Assembly (NCBI GenBank): GCA_003255065.1
Contig: QAOA01007318.1
Coordinates: 1,234,356 to 1,298,355 of the forward strand
Direction: 5' to 3'
Source: Cercis canadensis
Taxonomy: Eukaryota > Streptophyta > Magnoliopsida > Fabales > Fabaceae
Length of the DNA stretch: 64,000 nucleotides
The notes beneath the pieces were generated by a model. The model was given only the letters and a program-made list of their open reading frames with translations. It did not search any database and had not been told where the DNA came from. Positions 1 to 10,757 of the stretch are shown here, piece after piece. Both the position numbers and the translations under genes were made by a program. The first letter of the stretch is position 1. Each line of letters opens with the position of its first letter.

Positions 1-2509
1 TCATCATGTGATTGTCAAAGCAGAGACTTTTATTCAGATTGCTTCTATACTTTTTCTCTATCTCCATCGGTATGGCTCGGTAATTAACCAGAAGACATTT
101 TTGTGCCACATATATCCAATATGCTTAATTAAGCCGAAGAGCTAATTATACATGCGAATATAATTTCAAATGCCCCATGTACTTGTTCCCATCAATCAAT
201 CACATATTACTTACATCCATGCTATTAATTATTGGTAACTCAAAATGAATTCTACTCAACCTCTCCCTCTTTAATTTAAGTAGACATATCCCAAATTAAT
301 CTTGTTAAGCTTTGCATATTCCTCTTTAATTGAGACACATCCTTTAGATTAACAATGTGTTATCAAATAATTCTTATTTATTTCTTAGGACATATACAAT
401 TCATTATTACAAGTAATTTCTTATGTTTGTGTGATTGAAAATTTTGAAAGACCTGATTTCTCATTAGAATGTGGGACGAATTGAATAATGTCTTAATCAA
501 AACTCTTATCAAAGATCAAATTAAACTTCCTTACCTTAATTAAGTTGCCAAATAAATGATAAGGTGGTTATGTATCTTAGTCTATCTCTTGCTCCATACC
601 TTGATGTCTAACAATATCCAAAAGTTGACTATAATATTTCATACATCTTTCCAACCCCACAATATTCATGGGAATTATACCTCTAACGCCACATGGTACC
701 AACAAATTCCTGCCACTTGGCCATCTTACATGGGAAGCCTTTAATTAATATTGCACTAATAAAGAGTCATAGATCTTTCCTAGCTAGGTAGATTGATTGC
801 TTGTTCCAATTCTCTTTATTATACCATTCCATACTTATATAGTTAAGTTGGTTTTGGTACAATGAAAATCAACAAGAAAAACATACACATATACTTTTGT
901 CCACGTGGATAGAGAGGGATGAAAATTGAGAGAATTGCACTTAGATCTAACATTTCATCATAGCATTAATATATAGTGACAATGATTTAGGAAACTTTCG
1001 GCCTCAAAAAGTTAATGCTAAGTTTCAAAGTGACAAAATGAATGTCTTCTACTCCAAAGCCATCCTCCACCCAACTTCTCAAGCGTTTTACGACAGCCAA
1101 AACTATTTTTTTTCTGAATATGCCAACAAATAGAGAATGCATGAAGGAAACCCTAATCCGCACGCTTTTTCAGGTGCGTGGTTGAATTGTGAGCCACTAT
1201 GGAAGCGACAAGTGTCTGTCTTCGGTTGCATCATGCTCTTTTTGATCAACATCCACAAGCACCTGCAGGCTACTTGACATCGCAACTGCACACGTTAAAA
1301 ACCGTTTGATAAGAACAACAAAGTTTTCTAAGTTATGTTCTAACCGTCTATCAACGATAACCTAAAAAGAGAGTCAAGAAATTCCCAACACATACAATGA
1401 ACCAAATATATATCCAGTGTGATGTCACGAGTAATCTCATGTAATGTTATGCTGATCTGTCTTGGCTTCAAACAAAAAATGATGAATAGAAACCAATCTC
1501 ACGTAACCTTCTTAACCGTTCAAAATCCAAAATGATTACCCAGCTGAAAGAAAAGGTAGGAATCTTCTAATTTTGAGTACTCATGATGGTTTTTGAATAC
1601 ATAATTTGATGTGGGCTCATGCACATATTTGCAAGCTTTTTCGGTTTAAATGAACTAATAATTTCCATAGCCTTTGAAGAAACATCTTAATAATTGAGTA
1701 TGAGGTTGTACACATGCACATTAATTCAACTTGCATGTGTTTGCGGAAATTGCTAGAAGAGAAGAAAATCGAGATAAGGAAGGAAGAACAAAAACAAATA
1801 AAGTAGAGAGAGAATATAGAAATGTTATTATTCTACAAAATATTTTAAATTTAATTTATAGCCTCATAATCTTCATTAATTTCTGTTATAAATATTCGAA
1901 TAAATTAACAAGTGAGATTTTGGAAGTTTGAGAAAAAAACAGTTGAAAATGAAAAACTGTCCAAAAAAAAAAAAGATGGGGAAGATGGACTAACCCAAGT
2001 TTTCATAGAAAAAGAAAAAAAAACTGAAATTGGTGATTGCTTAAAATGACATATATGGGGTTGCATATATGCTCTAAATCGCCTGACTTTTATTACTCAT
2101 AAGAAAGTCAATGGGAAAAGGCAGTAAAATAGTTATTATATTTGCATGCTTTCCATTTTGATACGAATCAATCAAAGCATGAGGATACCCAATTAATAGA
2201 AATTAATTATTTGAGTGTGCATGGGCTACCTCCCTTTTGCTAACTGAAAAAAAGAGAGAGACATGCATAAAAATATATTTTTATATATATAATGTATACA
2301 TTATTTAAAGCACATGCAGATATACACATACATACATATATTATATGTGACTAATTCGTGGACGTTTGGTTATAAGCGTGTATGTATGGAGCAAAAGTCA
2401 CAGGGTGGCCCTAAAGTGTAGAGATCCTTTCGTCTCAATCTCTCATATCCTTCCATGCCTTAATAGCTATGTAAGTGAATGCCAAAGCCACCATCTTTTT
2501 CCCTTTGTC
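1..2509. other. Intergenic / upstream region of the polygalacturonase gene
   Basis: AT-rich DNA with no convincing coding region on either strand. The open stretches here are short, start at arbitrary codons and resemble no family I know. The last kilobase presumably carries the promoter of the polygalacturonase gene. An alternating AT/AC-rich stretch lies at about 2270-2345. Nothing else is supported. Confidence 0.6.
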
Positions 2510-2517
2510 TATAAATA
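2510..2517 (+). promoter_or_regulatory. TATA box of the polygalacturonase gene
   Basis: TATAAATA lies about 130 bp upstream of the preferred start codon at 2639 and is followed by a pyrimidine-rich stretch. This fits a transcription start near 2540-2550 and a 5' leader of roughly 90-100 bp. The placement rests on motif and spacing only. Confidence 0.6.
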
Positions 2518-2638
2518 CGTAAACTCTTCCTGACATTCTCCTCAGTTCCAAACCAAGCTAGCAATTTTCACAACATTGTTCTACAACCTTTCAAGGAGCA
2601 TCTACTCTCTTACACACAAGGGGAAAGCTAAAATCATC

Positions 2639-4387
2639 ATGGCCCTCCAAAGGCATCTTCTCCCATTCTTCTTCATCATCATTTCTTTTGTTGCTTGTTA
2701 TTGCACTAATTTGCAACAAGACGACCCACTTTATTTAAATGTTGATGATTTATCTTCCATTGATGATGGTGGGACATTCAAGAACTTGATCAAACAGAGC
2801 ATAGATGTTTTGAGCTTGAAGAGTTTTGATAAGTTAGGTAGCAAATCTTCTTCACTTAAAACGGTCAATGTCAATGATTATGGAGCTAAAGGGGATGGTA
2901 AAACTGATGATACAAAGGTAATGCTACATAAAATGTTACTGCAGTTAAAAGTCCCTTTAATCCTTTGTATGGTTAGCTTTCTCTTTTCTTTACCTTTTTT
3001 GGATAGCAACCTGAATTTGATGCTTCACATTTGAAAAATGACACACATTTTTCCTCTTTTATCTATGTGGGTTATTTTAGGCATTTGAGAAGGCTTGGGA
3101 AGCAGCATGTTCTTCTGGGGAATCAGTTAAGCTTGTGGTGCCTGAGAAGAGTTATCTGCTGATGCCAATCAGATTCTCTGGCCCATGCAAATCTAACATT
3201 GGCATTCAGGTTAGTTACACGGAAAAGCTAGTTAGTTCCCTATCTTTTCAAACTTCAAGCAATGTATATATCAAAAGCTGACTTAATTACTAACTACTCC
3301 GCATAGTTAATTTGGAATAAATTTTTCTTTTCTTCCGTTTTTTTTCCCCAGATTTCTGGCACCCTTGAAGCATCAGATGACCCATCAGATTACAGCAAAG
3401 ACGGCAATCACTGGATTATTTTTGATAGTGTTGAAAATTTATCAGTTCAAGGTGGTGGAACCATCAATGGAAATGGAAACATATGGTGGGAAAACTCGTG
3501 CAAAAGGAACAAAAAGAATGTAAGTCATCAAGAGCTATAACAAACTTTTAAACACTCATTTACGTACATCACATTATTCAAATGCTAATAATTCTTTATC
3601 TGTTTCTCTCTTTTTGCAGCCTTGCAAGGATGCCCCTACGGTATGTGCTCAATTGCTCTCTCAATAATTAATCAAGGATTGGATTTGAAAGGCTTAAGTA
3701 TAATATTATATGATTACACCATTTTTGTCTTAATTTGCAGGCTGTGACTTTCTGTAAGTGCGAGGATTTGTTAGTTCAGGACTTGACCATCAAAAATTCC
3801 CAGCAAATCCATATTTCTTTCCAGGACAGCACCAACGTTAAAGTTTCTGGTCTCACAGTGACTGCACCTGGGGATAGCCCTAACACCGATGGAATTCATG
3901 TCACAAATACCCAAAACATCCAAATCTCAAGCTCCGTTATTGGAACTGGTATACTTAGTATCCCAATTAAAAAAAACAAAAAAAAACGAAAAAAGAAAAA
4001 AACTTTTTGATTGTCCCAAATTGGTTATTGTCCTCTTTCTTAATCTCCTTTGAATTCAATATGTTGCAGGCGATGATTGTATATCAATTGTAAGTGGATC
4101 CAAGAATGTACAAGCCACAGACATAACCTGTGGACCAGGTCATGGTATCAGGTAACTAGTTAATAACCAAAATCACCTAAATTCAATATGGTAAATAACT
4201 CTGAAGATATTATTTATTCAACTGTGATTTTGTTTCCAAATGGTGATCTCAGCATCGGAAGCTTAGGGAAGGGAGAGTCAAAGGCCTTTGTTTCAGCAAT
4301 AACAGTGAATAGAGCTAAGTTTTCTGGAACTTCAAACGGAGTTAGAATTAAGACATGGCAGGTAATTTGGATTATGAATCTCTTTTA

Positions 4388-4431
<44 letters not shown>

Positions 4432-4936
4432 GCTAATTGGTGAATCGCTCAATCGTATTATAATCAACAGTATTTAAGTCTCATTTGGTATTATATATGC
4501 AGGGAGGGTCAGGAAGTGCAAGCAACATCAAGTTTCAGAACATTGAAATGGACAATGTGATCAACCCCATAATAATAGACCAGAACTACTGTGACCAAAA
4601 GAAGCCATGCAAACATGAGGTGAAAATAACAACACTGGCTACCCTATATATTTCCTTCACATACTGGTAGTAGTTCTTTTCATTAGTTGTGTATTGATTT
4701 GGATCTGGCTTCCGCAGCGCTCCGCGGTTCAGATTAGGAATCTGATATACCAGAACATAAAAGGAACAAGTGCTTCAGATGTTGCTGTGAAGTTTAATTG
4801 CAGCCAGAACTTTCCATGTCAGGGAATAGTGTTGCAGAACATAGGCCTGCAACGTGTAGGAGGAGAAGCTGCAGAAGCTTTTTGTAAGAATGTTGAGTTT
4901 TCCTACATTGGAGACGTTTCCCCTCTCTGCTCTTAG
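2639..4936 (+). CDS. ADPG2: Polygalacturonase (GH28), ADPG/QRT2 clade; nine exons
   Basis: Secreted endo-polygalacturonase that would hydrolyse demethylated pectin in the wall. Exons: 2639-2917, 3081-3209, 3352-3519, 3620-3640, 3741-3948, 4070-4151, 4253-4361, 4503-4619 and 4718-4936. They join in frame to 443 aa, normal for the family. Residues 1-22 form a signal peptide, followed by a propeptide-like stretch. The catalytic region begins near [10 protein letters not shown] (about residue 78). All four GH28 signatures are present: NTDG 247-250, DDC 270-272, GHG 292-294 and RIK 327-329. The downstream ATG (MALQRHLL) is chosen because it opens directly on the signal peptide; an in-frame ATG-less extension upstream reads as leader. 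The sequence and its position next to RPS2 and SAP11 match Arabidopsis ADPG2 (At2g41850), which acts in abscission and dehiscence. Orthology is inferred from memory of that locus. Confidence 0.93.
4391..4432. repeat. (CA)n(TA)n microsatellite in polygalacturonase intron 7
   Basis: About 14 CA dinucleotides run directly into about 7 TA dinucleotides, inside the intron between 4361 and 4503. The compound repeat is likely to vary in length between individuals. Confidence 0.9.
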
Positions 4937-5150
4937 AGAGAAAGACATTGGCTGCAGATAAGACTAATGGTTTGAACCATAAAGTGCAATGCAAGGATCA
5001 ATGATTGTTGTACATATTACCAAACGAATAAGACTGCTTTGTAATAATATGATTAGTGAATAATGTGGCAGTCTAGTGTAGGCAAGGATTGAGATAATAT
5101 CACTATTTGTCATTATTGTTTCATCAATAAAAATTATTTCATAGTCAATT
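4937..5150 (+). other. 3' UTR and poly(A) signal of the polygalacturonase gene
   Basis: Sequence after the stop codon has no coding potential. AATAAA at about 5126-5131, within an AT-rich region, is a plausible polyadenylation signal. The exact cleavage site cannot be seen. Confidence 0.45.
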
Positions 5151-5259
5151 TATATTAATAAGTTCCAAAATCATATGCTGTAGACACATAACTACTCTCA
5201 TATTCCTACACAGAAATTAAGAGAGAGTCCTTTTATGTATGATACTATTTCTTTTATCC

Positions 5260-7089
5260 AAATAAAAACATTTTGCATGCAGAGTAAGAATTGAAGCCGC
5301 TAAGTAAAAACATATATATATATATAACAAGGATAATTTGAAAAGAAATTTGTCTTGTATATATAACAAGAAATGTTTTTTTATAAGAAAATTTCAAATA
5401 AGTTAAATATTTTTATATAATTTAATTTATAAATGTATTTAAAACATTATAAGAGGAATCTTGAAAATAAACTTTTAAATAAGTTGGACATAATTTTATA
5501 TAAACCAAACAAACTCTAATTAAACAAAGGCAAGGCAAGTGTCATACATGCAGGGAATCTAACTCTACTTGTTTTATAAATTGAAGTTGGGTCAAGATTT
5601 CTAACGACAATTCTAAAGATGAGAGGATTTGAAAGTGATTTCTCATATTTATTTCTCTTAATTAGACATTTTGAATGTCAAATAAGAATTATAACCCTAA
5701 CAAATAAGTTGTCTATGGCGATTTTGTCTATCAAAGAGACATAGAGTCCCTAAAAAATTGTGCACAAACACATATAGACGCTGATCTTTATTTCTTATAT
5801 GTGTGGGATATTGCATTTAACAGTTATCCAAGTATAATTTGTCTTTGCTTGTATAAAAATACAGAGAAATATATTTTTTACATGGTAAGAAATAATCTTG
5901 AAAAGAAGTTTTCAAATAACTTTAGCATTATTTTATATCAACCAAACATAATCTTGAGATTTGTTTGTCACTTTTTATCAATTGATACATATGTATATAC
6001 AACAAGGATAATTTGTTTTTACAAGCAAATATAAAAATAAAAGTGTTTTTTATACATAAAGAACCTTGAAAAATATTTTAAATTAGTTTGACATTATTTT
6101 ATATGAATTAAACCAACTCTAAGTGAAAAGCAATGTAAGTTTAAACTTAACTATGATGAGTCATTTGAAATAAATCTATGCGTCAAATGACTTTTTTATA
6201 ATTTGAGTTAGATCAAGATTTCTAACAGCAATTCTAAAGATGAGAGGATTTGAAAATGATCTCTCTCATTTCTTTCTCTTAGTTAAACACTTTGAATAAT
6301 CTATTTTTATCTGCTAATATAATTTTTATACTTTATCAAAAGAGAATTACAAACTTAACAAATAAATTATCTATGGCGATTTTATTTATACAAGAGACCC
6401 AAGTCTCTGAAAAATAAGCAACCACACACATACACGCATATCTTTATTTTTTATTTTTTATATTTGTGGAGCACTCCTTTGACAACTATTCAAGGATAAT
6501 TTGTTTGTACTGTAAAATTAAAAAGAAAGGAAAAGAAAGAATCTTGAAAGCAAGTTTTAACATTAATCTTATATAAACCAAACATAATCTAAGTGAGAGA
6601 CAATTGTCAAACATGCCATGAATCTAACTCTAATGTGTCATGTGTGATAAGGCTATGTGTCACATGATTGATATAAAACATCAGAAGCTACGTTATTTTG
6701 TCCATGCATCACATAGATATAGAGACTAATTTATATAAATCAAATATATTTTCAGTGAAAGATAATGTTCAAAAATGTAGTGAATCTAACCCGATGAATC
6801 TTATCCTTGTATGATAAGACGATGTGTCACATGACTTTTCCTTTACCCATTTTACAAATTAGAGATGAATGAACATTTCTAAAGAAGAGAGGATTTGAAA
6901 GCGATCTCTCCTGTTTCTTTCTCTTAGTTAGAAACTTTGAACAATCAATTTTATCAATTGATATCATTTTCATTTTTTCATCAAAGAAAAATTACGACCG
7001 TGACAAATATGTGATTCATGGCAATTTTGTTTACAAGAGAGACATAACTCTCTAAAAATAATAAGCGCACCCACCCACATTCCTAGACA
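5260..7089. repeat. Tandem array of about 620-650 bp diverged units (left block)
   Basis: Three successive copies share recognisable blocks in the same order: an 'aacaaggataattt' start, a 'caaatctaactc' region, 'gagaggatttgaaa', 'ctatggcgatttt' and 'atctttattt'. The 'gagaggattt' landmark recurs at about 5622, 6242 and 6888, giving periods near 620 and 646 bp. The copies differ by many substitutions and indels. Related units occur at 15.3-16.6 kb, and an inverted one at 13.8-14.2 kb. I see no protein domain in any of them. The family is unknown to me. Confidence 0.75.
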
Positions 7090-7094
7090 CATAG

Positions 7095-7510
7095 GGCCTG
7101 TTTGAAATCAGTTTTTAAAAACTGTTTTCTGTTTTTTTAAAAAAAAAAACAAANTCACATAGATATAGAGACTAATTTATATAAATCAAATATATTTTCA
7201 GTGAAAGATAATGTTCAAACATGTAGTGAATCTAACCCGATGAATCTTGTATGATAAGACGATGTGTCACATGACTTTTCCTTTACCCATTTTACAAATT
7301 AGAGATGGATGAACATTTCTAAAGAAGAGAGGATTTGAAAGCGATCTCTCCTGTTTCTTTCTCTTAGTTAGAAACTTTGAACAATCAATTTTATCANAAC
7401 AGTTTATCAAACAGATTTTTTTATACTTTTGTTTTGCAGAACAATTTTTAAAAACAGTTTTCAAAAACAATTTTTAAAAACAAAAAAATCAAAACACTTT
7501 CAAACAAGCC
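7095..7510. mobile_element. Small TIR element (MITE-like), interrupted by an N-bounded insert
   Basis: The left end GGCCTGTTTG and right end CAAACAAGCC are inverted repeats, and each is flanked by CATAG (7090-7094 and 7511-7515). Internally the ends are A/T-rich with short inverted motifs. The related inverted copy near 13.9 kb and the one near 16.5 kb lack this element, so they act as empty sites. The middle (7155-7396) is foreign sequence bounded by Ns. Without it the element would be about 170 bp. The superfamily is uncertain; the ends recall hAT-type MITEs, but a 5-bp target duplication is atypical. Confidence 0.6.
7155..7396. repeat. Duplicated segment bounded by single Ns
   Basis: Near-identical to about 6710-6960, with only a few substitutions and one small indel. 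An N lies on each side, at 7154 and 7397. It is much closer to its source than the true tandem units are to each other. A misplaced or unmerged contig is the likeliest explanation. Confidence 0.7.
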
Positions 7511-8785
7511 CATAGTTATTTTTATGTGTGTAGTGTAGGTACTGGGATTTGTTTGTTCCTAATTTTGTCAGGGTTGTGATTCTCCTTTGATAAAATGAAA
7601 TTGTTAACAGCTGATAAGAGGATTTAATGTGTCTGACTTTGAGAACGAGACGTGGGTTGATCGTACGTATGATCTGGCCGATTCTTTTCAAGATCTTACG
7701 CCTTGATTTCAACTCTTTCCTGTGTTCCCCTTTGTTTTCAAACCCTAGCGCTTTTGTCATCATATCTGTCTCTTCGGATCTGATTCCGGGTTCGCATGTT
7801 GACTATATGCATGTTATTTGCTTGTTAGGGTTTCTGTGAAATCACTTCGCGTTTCAATACTCACGAAGAGTCTTCGAAATTTAATTTTAATGTATTTTGG
7901 TTTATTTTTGTTGTTATTAGCAGATCTGTGACTAACGGGGGAAACTGGGGAAAAAAGTTCAAGAAGTTCTGGCCTGACGCTGATATCGTTTTTGCTCTAG
8001 AATTAAGCTGAACTATGAAATTGACATGTTGCTCCTTTAGCCTATCTCTTTTGTTTCTGTGACCGAATTATGCTCTCTCTTTTGTTAAAACCCTGAGTTC
8101 ATTTGTCTCCTTTGGAGTTATACAGGAAACTCTTTTGCGGTTGTAGTTCGAAGGTTGACTTCTAATAAACTGATCATTAAGTGTAATCTGTTCTGCAAGT
8201 TTGATTTTATTAAAGATCTTGTACTTCGGCTTTTGGATTTCTACCACTCCGAGTTAGTGGATGATGAGCCATCAATTCAATGCTTACTTGTTTAGCATGA
8301 TTAAAGGGAGTTTGCTGAGCCTTCTAACTTATATGATAGATTTGTAGCATGTTTGAATAAAAGTTGGAGTTGCCTCGGAACACCAATAACCAGTATTGGA
8401 AGCATGCTGGTTTTTGGTGTCCTGAGGCAATTCTAATACCAATTCAAACATCCCATTGGTGCATTCAGCTCTTGTTTTGCATGATTGAATGTTTGAAATT
8501 TTTTTTAACATACCTCTGATTCTTCATAAAGTAAATAGGCTAGTTTAGCATGTAAATTAATGCGACACCTAGTTAAGCCAAGTTTGATCTTGGCCGAAAA
8601 TGGTCTTGTCATTACTGCAAATTTCATGCCAATAAGTGGTATCACTGGTATAAGTAGTATGTTGTTGTTGGAACTTGGAAATACAATCTAGCTGAGATTT
8701 GAATACCTTGTAATCTTTTTGCAATTTTACATATCTTTTTTATTCTCTCTAATAGTGGTGATGCAATCATTGTTCAACTTTCTTG

Positions 8786-9095
8786 CAGTGAAGCATATTT
8801 GGTGTTAATCTACCTCCAAAGTACTGGCTTCTTGATGCCTCTTGACTCTTTTTTTTCTAAATGAAGCAAATAATTGTTTACTTGTTATTAGATCTCAGCC
8901 CTGTTTGGATGAGCTGTTGAAATAAGTGCTTATTAGACTTATTTCAGTGAACCATATTTGGTGTAAATCTACCAACGAAGTACTAGCTTCTTGCTCCCTC
9001 TTAAATCTTCTTTCCAAATGAAGCAAATGACTAATTGCTTACTTGTTAATAGACCTCAGCCCTGTTTGGATGAGCTGTTGAAATAAGTACTTATA
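8786..9095. repeat. 159-bp tandem duplication inside copy A
   Basis: The segment starting 'cagtgaagcatattt' at 8786 repeats from 8945 ('cagtgaaccatattt'). Both copies run into 'ccctgtttggatgagctg'. Copies B and C have one version only, so the duplication is private to A. The two versions differ at several positions. Confidence 0.75.
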
Positions 9096-9334
9096 TGATA
9101 AGTATGTTTCAGATAAGCTCTTATGCAAGCTTGAAATAGCTTAATAACAGCTTATACTAAAGCATGTATCGTATAATCTGTTTCGAGCTGATTTTTTCAT
9201 GAGATTATTAACTTATAAAAATCAGATGAAAACAGCCTATTAGGGTTTGATAAGCTGCTTTTCTAATCTCAACTGAACGAGTGAAATTTTTTTGATATGC
9301 GCATATGGGCAAAAACTAAATCCATCCAAACAGG
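9061..9334. mobile_element. MITE-like element with perfect 12-bp TIRs
   Basis: CCTGTTTGGATG at 9061-9072 is the exact reverse complement of 9323-9334, enclosing 274 bp of non-coding DNA. Related copies sit at the same relative place in units C (about 17810-18079) and B (starting about 11842, right end lost). The insertion therefore predates duplication of the unit. The ends resemble hAT-type MITEs; no target duplication is visible. Confidence 0.65.
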
Positions 9335-10757
9335 TATATTGAATTTTCGGAGACTGACTATTATTAACTGTGGCACTAGTGTAAGTGTTGCTGGTCTTGT
9401 AATTTTTTTCTCTTTCAAATTAATCTTTTGTTGATTTAGAGAATCTTAAAAAAGGTGAACATTTACTTGATTAAGAATCTTATATAAAGGAAGTTCTTAA
9501 TACATTATTCTATTGTGAAATGCTTTTATTATGTCCAGATTAGAGACCCCCTATGTTTTTTGTGGTTCTAAATCATGGGTGAAGACACTTTTAAAGTAAT
9601 TGAAGAACGTAATGAGCTCATGATTTGTCATGAATATATGAGGATTTTGCTGGCTACACTAGTGATGTGTCTAATTTAGCTTTTATGGGACCCCAAATGA
9701 GGGTTTGGGGGTCCCAGAAAGCTAAACCAAACATGCTAGTAGTCTGTTTGGGGTGCCCAGATCAACGTGAAAGACATTCAAGGCGCCAAAATGAGAAGCA
9801 ACTTAGTTAAGAATTGAAGTTAAAATTCCAGTTGCTTCTAATTTTTGCGCATCTAAGGTCATGCTGAGTGAATCCCCCCTAACACATAGTTAATAAATGA
9901 AGTTTTAGATAAAATTGACACATACTCAGGAGCTGTTGAGTTTATTTAGGCAAACCTGAAGTGTGAAATACTTTGGCAATTCTTTCTAATGCACGAGCTT
10001 GTGATAACCCTGCTGCACGTGCAAATCATGTCAAATGCCCAGATCTGTATGTTATATATTCCGTTCAATGGGATATGTTTTCATGAAATTTAGCTTGGAA
10101 GGAAGGTGTTCAAGCAACTGGTGGTGCTTTGGATATACCTTTGTATTCTATTCTATCTATTTAGTTTTGGAGTTCTCTTTAGGGGTCACTACTGACTCTA
10201 GGTGTCCATCTATCCATGAGGTGTAGATTTGTTAAGTGTTGCTTCCAAATTCTCATATAGATATTTCACAATGTTTGGCATGTCTCATCCGAGATTGTAT
10301 GGTCCTTTCTCAGTCTTCAGTTGTGTTCTATCAATGTTGTGAACATCGACATCAGCAGTATCTGATATTAACACTTCTTTATAAAAGTCCCAATTATAGA
10401 TTTTCTTCAATAGAAGTGTTTAGTGTTGTGCAGTTAATTAACAAGCTTTAATGGGCCATTTGCCTATTTCTAGGTCATTTTGGCCTTTTTTTTAAAACTT
10501 CTAATCATACTGAAAATTACTTCCCTCTTACTCCTCTGTTTTGAAGGAGATTCAGTTTGGATTCCCAATCCGTGTATGAAAAGTTAAAACATTGATTAAC
10601 AGATCAAAAGTGAAGGTTTTATTTCCTGTTTGAGATAATATTTTCATTCATTTTGTGGCTATTGAATGCTTTTTCTACCACATAACTGATAGATGCTGAA
10701 GCGGCTCCATGGAGCGACTTGCATGCTTATGCATATCATGCTATAACCTTTGTGGAT

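Larger units (their letters stand above)
7525..10757. repeat. Large repeat unit, copy A
   Basis: First of three direct, diverged copies of a 3-4 kb unit (A, B, C). It opens with 'ttgtcagggttgtgattct' and soon carries 'caaaccctag' and 'gttagggttt' motifs. A sequence resembling an intron end follows at about 7920. Landmarks shared with B and C in the same order include 'gatgctgaagcggct', 'tggtggtgc' and 'cagcttat'. A lacks the last kilobase found in B and C and is joined to B at about 10757. No copy contains a convincing open reading frame. It may be a non-autonomous element or the decayed 5' end and intron of a gene. Confidence 0.7.
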
